The notes under the pieces were generated by a model. It was not told where the DNA came from. It ran no database searches and was given only the letters and a program-made list of their open reading frames with translations. Of a stretch of 64,000 nucleotides of DNA, positions 59,310 through 64,000 are shown in pieces (the first letter of the stretch is position 1; the number at the start of each line of letters is the position of its first letter). This DNA comes from Scedosporium boydii (lineage: Eukaryota; Ascomycota; Sordariomycetes; Microascales; Microascaceae), in NCBI GenBank assembly GCA_002221725.1, contig NJFT01000145.1, positions 40,650 through 104,649 of the forward strand. Direction: 5' to 3'. The translations under genes and the position numbers were made by a program.

Positions 59310-62300
59310 ATAGGCTTCTTTATATAGTTATAAGTTAAAGGATATTTAAAGTCTAGTTATAGAGATAATAGATTTTAATTATAAAATTGCTAGTAAGACT
59401 TTAGCTTAGAGAATAATCTTAAATTATTTTTAAGCTTTCTTCTTTATTTTTTAAAAGCTTTACTATATCTTTAACTATTTATAGCTTATTCTCTAATTAT
59501 ATAAATACCCTACTCTTAGCTCTTATCTATATTAGTTACTTTTATTACTTTTTTTTCTAAAGCTAATAATGTTTTTAGTCTAGTTATAGTATACTTAGAG
59601 TCTTACTAATCCTTTCTACAACTTACCTTATAGTGCTCTTTAGTAATTATAGAGCTTGCCTTCGAGTACGTTCCTAGTCCTCTCCGGCGGCACTTCTTAT
59701 ATATACTTTTAGTACTAGTATAAGCTATAATTTTCTATATAGTTTATATTATAATATCTTATTTTATATATAGTATTTATATATCTTAATTAAGTATTTA
59801 AAGTTTTTAAAAATATAGTTTATTTAATAGTTTCTTTTAAAAATTTTAAATATCTTTTTAAAGCTTAAATAATTATATAAAAGTAATTTATATATTTCTT
59901 AAAAGATATAGCTAGTAAGATTACTAATAATTATTAGTCTTCTATTTTAATATTATAAGCTATTTTATTTTCTTATATTTAAGTAGTTTAAAGAGTCCTT
60001 ATAATATAAAGTCCTATAATTCTTTTATTATTTTCTTATTTCTTTAAGTAGTTCTTAGTTCTACTTAATTTAATATCTTACTATAACTTATTATAAGTTA
60101 CCTTTATTATTTTAATATAGTATAGTCTATATTTTATTAAGTATTTTTTAAAAGTAGTTAAGATATTAACTAAGAGTATTTACTCTTCTATTTTCCTTTT
60201 CTTTAATATATATAATTTAGAACTTATATTTTAATAGTTCTTCTACCTATTAAACTTATTATTAGTTTAGTTTCTTAGTTATTATAAACCTTATAAGATT
60301 TTTATAATTTAAGTAGATTATAATAAGAAATTTAATATTAACTAAGTAATATCTCTATTCTTTAAATACTTTAATAATAATTATAAGTTCTTTATTAAAT
60401 ATAATATATTATAATACTAGTCTATTAAGCTTTTTAAATATAAAAGCTATTAATTAGACTTTATTATTTTTATCTTATTATTTAAGCTAGGCTCTAATAT
60501 TATAATTTAAGGTATCTATTTTAACTTTAAATAATTTTATAGGGTTAGCTTTAATAAGTACTAATTACTTACTTACTACCTACTTAGCCTTCTAAAATAC
60601 TTCTTATTCCTTAGGTCTCTACTTAAAAGAAGTATCTTTCTTTATTAGATTAGTAAATACTTTAACTTTTTTACTATAATCTCTTAAAAACTTATAGTAG
60701 AAATTAAAAAATCTAAGAAATCTTTTAACTTTTATAATATTAGTTAATATTAGCTAGTTTAGAATAGCTTTAACTTTTAATTTCTATATTTAGATTTTAT
60801 CTAGTTAGATAGTATAGCTAAGAAAGTCTATTTTTTTCTTATAGAATTTATATTTAGTAATTTTAGCTAGTAAATTTACTTCTTCTAGCTTTCTAAGGAC
60901 TTTATATATATACTCCTTATATTTTTCTAGTATCTTAAAATAGATAAAGATATTATTAAAATATACTACTATAAATTAGTTTAAATATTTTTATAGTATA
61001 TAGTTAATTATTATCTAAAAACTTACTAAAGTATTAGGTAATCTAAAAAGTATAACTAAATACTTAAAGTAGCTATAATAGGTTTAAAAAACTATCTTCT
61101 ACTTATTATCTTCCTTAATATAAATTAGGTTATATATTCTTTTTAAGTTTAATATTATAAACTACTAAGCTTCTTAGAGCTTATCTTATAGTTTAAAGAT
61201 TAAGAATAGTAAATATTAGTTCTTTATTATAATATTATTAAGTTACTAATAGTCTATATATATTTACAATTTTCTATTTTTCTTTAATATAAAGAAGATA
61301 AGATATCTAGCTAGTAATATTAATAGTTAAATATATCCTTTCTTTAATATTTCTTTAATATATTTCCTAAGTACTTAAAGCTATACTTTATTAAGATTAT
61401 AGATGAGTATAAACTTTAATTATATATTTTCTTTTAAAGGTATCTTATAATTTTACTAGCTATATTCTAATAATCTAATTTCTAATTCTTTAATAAATAC
61501 TTTACTATATTTTTAATATTTCTTAGGTATAAGCTATAATATTTCTTTTATTATTAGTAGGGTTTTAAAAGTTATTACAGCTCTTATTATATATATTTAT
61601 TTATACTTCCTTCCTTTTAATAAGTAATTTAAATCTTTTATAATAAGTATTTTAAAGTAGATTATTATCTTAAAAGCTCTTAGCTTATTTAAAAGTAGCT
61701 TTCTTAGTTAATACTACTTAGTAACTAAGTTATTTCCTAGGCCTCTCTTAGTTTTATTTTAAATAAGCTAATTAGTTATCTAATTAATTTATAGATTTCT
61801 TATCTATATCTATAGAGTCTCTAATATAATAAAGTATCTAGTAATCTTAGTAATATTAAAGGAGATATAGTTAATTTATCTAGTAATAGTAATATAAAGG
61901 TATATAGTCTTTATATTAACTACTTTACTTTTATAGTCTACTAGTATTCTATTATATATATTTAAAGTATATAGTTAATATTTTTTTTATTTATAATAGT
62001 TTTAATTTATTAATAATTATAGGTAAAATAAAATTTTCTTATATTCTACTATCTACTAAAGCTATAAATACTTAGCTAGCTAAAGTAATAAGTACTTTTA
62101 AGTAGTAGATCTACTATCTTTCTATAATATTTATTTTTTATACTTCTCTCTTAAAACCTAGTCTTATCTTTTAAGTAATTTCCTTAGTAACTAGCTATTA
62201 TCTTATTTTAAGTTATTTTTAAAGTTTTAAAATATCCTCTTATAGCTTATTAATAAATTACTTATAACTAATTATTTCTTACTTATAGGTAATCTATTAT

Positions 62301-62310
62301 TTTACTAGTT

Positions 62311-62805
62311 TGTCGGAGCCGGGCAGCACAACCAACAACACAAACAAGACTGTGCCGCCCACTCAAGAGAATAATCAGGAGTAGCTGAGAGCTTCACTGC
62401 AAAGAAGAAATGGTCCAATGGTTATCGGAATGGTCTGATGGTCAAGTAGGACGTCGAGAAGTAGATGATCAGTCGGAATCTGCATCGTAGGACATCACAT
62501 CCAAAGAAGAGAAGAGAAATGTAAAGATAGGAAAAGAAGTAATATTGAGAAAAGAATAGTAAAGAACGTCTACCACAACAACGCTCTGGCCGACAGGAAA
62601 CAACTGATCGCTCCCAATCGCGATGCTGTCCTTCGCCTGCTTCTGCGCTGTCCTGCCTTGTCTAAGAACTAGTCTATGAAAAATAGGGGGCCATCATCCT
62701 TTTATATGTAAGTGAGGTTCGGATGTGTAGCACATCGGGCTTCCGGTGGCGGCACCGATCAGCAAGGTGGCGGCGCCGCCGCCAGTCGCCCTATACACTA
62801 ATATA
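62311..62805 (-). repeat. LTR copy, 5' in element orientation
   Basis: Better preserved LTR. Includes a GC-rich VNTR-like patch GGCGGCGCCGCCGCC near 62770-62783. The end reads CTAATATA where CTAATACA is expected for a TG...CA-bounded LTR. Confidence 0.88.
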
Positions 62806-63780
62806 CTAGTTCTATTCTTTAGTTATTAACTTCTAAGATCTACTATTATAGACTATTAATAGTTTCTTTAATTTCTTCTTATAGCTTTTAGAGCTTAGAA
62901 AAATTCCTTTACTCTATTTCTACTATCTTAATAGTAGGTCTTTATTAGGTTTTAAGGAGGTAGACTTAGTATTAGAAGTCTTCTATAAAGCTTTCTATAA
63001 TAGTCTCTAGTCTAACTACTTTATTTCTTATCTTAAGTTTTACTTCTTCTATAAAGTTAATTTATTTATCTAGATTATTAATCTACTACTAAAATTTAAC
63101 TTTTAAGTCTTTACTATAAAAAATATATTATAGCTAGTTAACTTATATTTAGAGATTAATAAAGTTTAATAAAATATCTTCTAGCTTTCTATTATAATAC
63201 TAGTTTAGCTTTTTATAAGGTATTTAGCTTCTACCTATTCCTTTATACTAAGTAAAGGGAGCTTATCTCTTTATAACTTTTCTTTAGTTAGTTTATTATT
63301 TCTCTATAGATTATTTCTATTCTTCCTAAGTTTTATTTTCAGGGTCCTAAGTACTAAAGGGTATATCTAAGTTTTTAATTAGTACTTTATCCTTTCTCTT
63401 CTCTTTAGCTATTAAAAGTTCCTCTTTAGATCCTTTATTAATTTCTAGTAATCTTAATATATCTTTATATATTTATACTTAAAGTTCTTTCTTAGTTTTC
63501 TCCTAGGCCTAGTTAAGGTTTTCTAAAGTACTTAAGTATATAGGCTAGTATAGAGATTACCCTCCTAGCTTCTCTATCCTCTAGACTATTTTTATATATA
63601 TCTCTATAACTTTTAAATCTTTTTCTAGTAAGTATAGATATTAGTTAAATACTTTTTTTTCTAGTTCTTTTTCGACTTAGTAGACTTTTTCTTACTTCTT
63701 ATATAGCTTTTTTATACTTTATAAGTACTTATATTACTATAAGGTTTTAGAGATCTAGTAATATTACTAGTAAACTGTAA
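62806..63780 (-). mobile_element. Further AT-rich transposon remains, possibly gag-like
   Basis: AT-rich sequence beyond the LTR. The minus strand near 63350-63480 gives a charged Lys/Glu-rich helical stretch, as in a retrotransposon gag, but broken by stops. It lies outside the LTR-bounded element and so belongs to a different or rearranged copy. Confidence 0.4.
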
Positions 63781-63853
63781 TAGAATACCTAGAAGTGGCT
63801 GGTTCCGCCGCGATTGAGAGGATTCTTAAGTGAATGTAAGGGGCAGTCCCAGC

Positions 63854-63942
63854 CATGTGGCGCTGGAACTGACGGATCTTTTGGTCTATTGGGCTAATTG
63901 TCACCCCTTGCAATTATCTTACAATTGTTCCAGCGCCACATG
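63854..63942. repeat. Perfect 16-base inverted repeat at the island edge
   Basis: CATGTGGCGCTGGAAC at 63854-63869 and its exact reverse complement at 63927-63942, separated by 57 bases, in ordinary-composition DNA just right of the AT-rich island. Confidence 0.9.
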
Positions 63943-64000
63943 GGTCTACTGGATTAGGGAATTCGGGCTGGGCGTGTGCGATCGCCAGTTCGAACCCCAG
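63943..64000. other. Window end, nothing recognised
   Basis: Ordinary composition. A GTTCGAACCCC near the end resembles a tRNA T-loop, but the flanking stem does not pair. Confidence 0.4.

Larger units (their letters stand above)
58818..62805 (-). mobile_element. Ty3/gypsy LTR retrotransposon, decayed, minus strand
   Basis: Two direct repeats of about 0.49 kb (58818-59309 and 62311-62805) bound a 3.0 kb interior. Read on the minus strand, the interior still aligns with gypsy reverse transcriptase: a KIDFLSYTI-like stretch follows a YFNN where YLDD is expected, with a LEEVNLLAKITKYKF-like run between. The RT core is near 60650-61000, with the N-terminal RT part up to about 61500. GAT-to-AAT changes at the catalytic pair fit RIP. 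The interior is short for a full gypsy element, so the element is truncated or internally deleted. It cannot be active. Confidence 0.85.
58130..63780. other. AT-rich island, RIP-like
   Basis: An abrupt switch from ordinary base composition to long runs of A and T over about 5.65 kb, with TA steps everywhere and few C or G outside the two LTRs. No open frames of any length survive. This is the look of repeat-induced point mutation on a transposon. It contains a (TTAA)n run at 58190-58205 and a GC-richer patch at 58540-58640. Confidence 0.85.

Noticed and set aside
63966..64000. tRNA end at the right edge
   Set aside because: A GTTCGAACCCC is present but T-stem bases do not pair on either strand.
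1..64000. CRISPR arrays, rRNA genes, secondary-metabolite core enzymes (PKS, NRPS, terpene synthase)
   Set aside because: Searched by eye in all frames and for regular spaced repeats; none seen.

Overview
The window looks like chromosomal DNA of a filamentous ascomycete (Pezizomycotina). Genes are split by short introns of about 50-100 bases with GTAAGT-type donors, CTAAC-like branch sites and CAG/TAG acceptors. Typically fungal families are present: a Zn2Cys6 regulator, a DUF3176 protein, a Con-6 protein, 2EXR/DUF7730 proteins, a SesA/NACHT receptor relic and a HET-domain relic. The right end is a transposon island that looks worn down by repeat-induced point mutation (RIP). The species cannot be named from the sequence.

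Left third (1-19.4 kb): the tail of a fungal transcription factor, a four-exon cytochrome P450, an uncharacterised gene whose model does not close cleanly, a nine-exon CorA-like divalent-cation transporter with an Arg/Ser-rich N-terminus, a DUF3176 membrane protein, a small secreted eight-cysteine protein and an alpha/beta hydrolase.

Middle (19.7-41.7 kb): intact genes alternate with broken ones. Intact: two 2EXR/DUF7730 proteins, a BBE-type FAD oxidoreductase, a six-exon secreted cysteine-rich protein, an NmrA-like reductase facing a class I O-methyltransferase, and a single-pass Ser/Thr/Pro-rich membrane protein. Broken: a fungal multi-spanning membrane protein, a TfdB-type FAD monooxygenase, and a large orphan protein with one frameshift and two in-frame stops.

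Right third (43.4-64 kb): a four-times frameshifted SesA/NACHT NLR-like gene, a Con-6 gene, an Say1-like alpha/beta hydrolase, a HET-domain relic, and a convergent pair of an MCT-type MFS transporter and an eight-exon Zn2Cys6 regulator. From about 58.1 to 63.8 kb lies a very AT-rich block holding a Ty3/gypsy LTR retrotransposon on the minus strand with two ~0.49 kb LTRs.

Taken together, this reads as a fast-evolving accessory region. Metabolic genes (P450, FAD oxidoreductase, FAD monooxygenase, NmrA-like reductase, O-methyltransferase, MFS and regulators) are scattered with no PKS, NRPS or terpene synthase core in the window. The self/non-self recognition genes (NLR, HET) are both dead. Many of the lesions are G-to-A or C-to-T type, or small indels.
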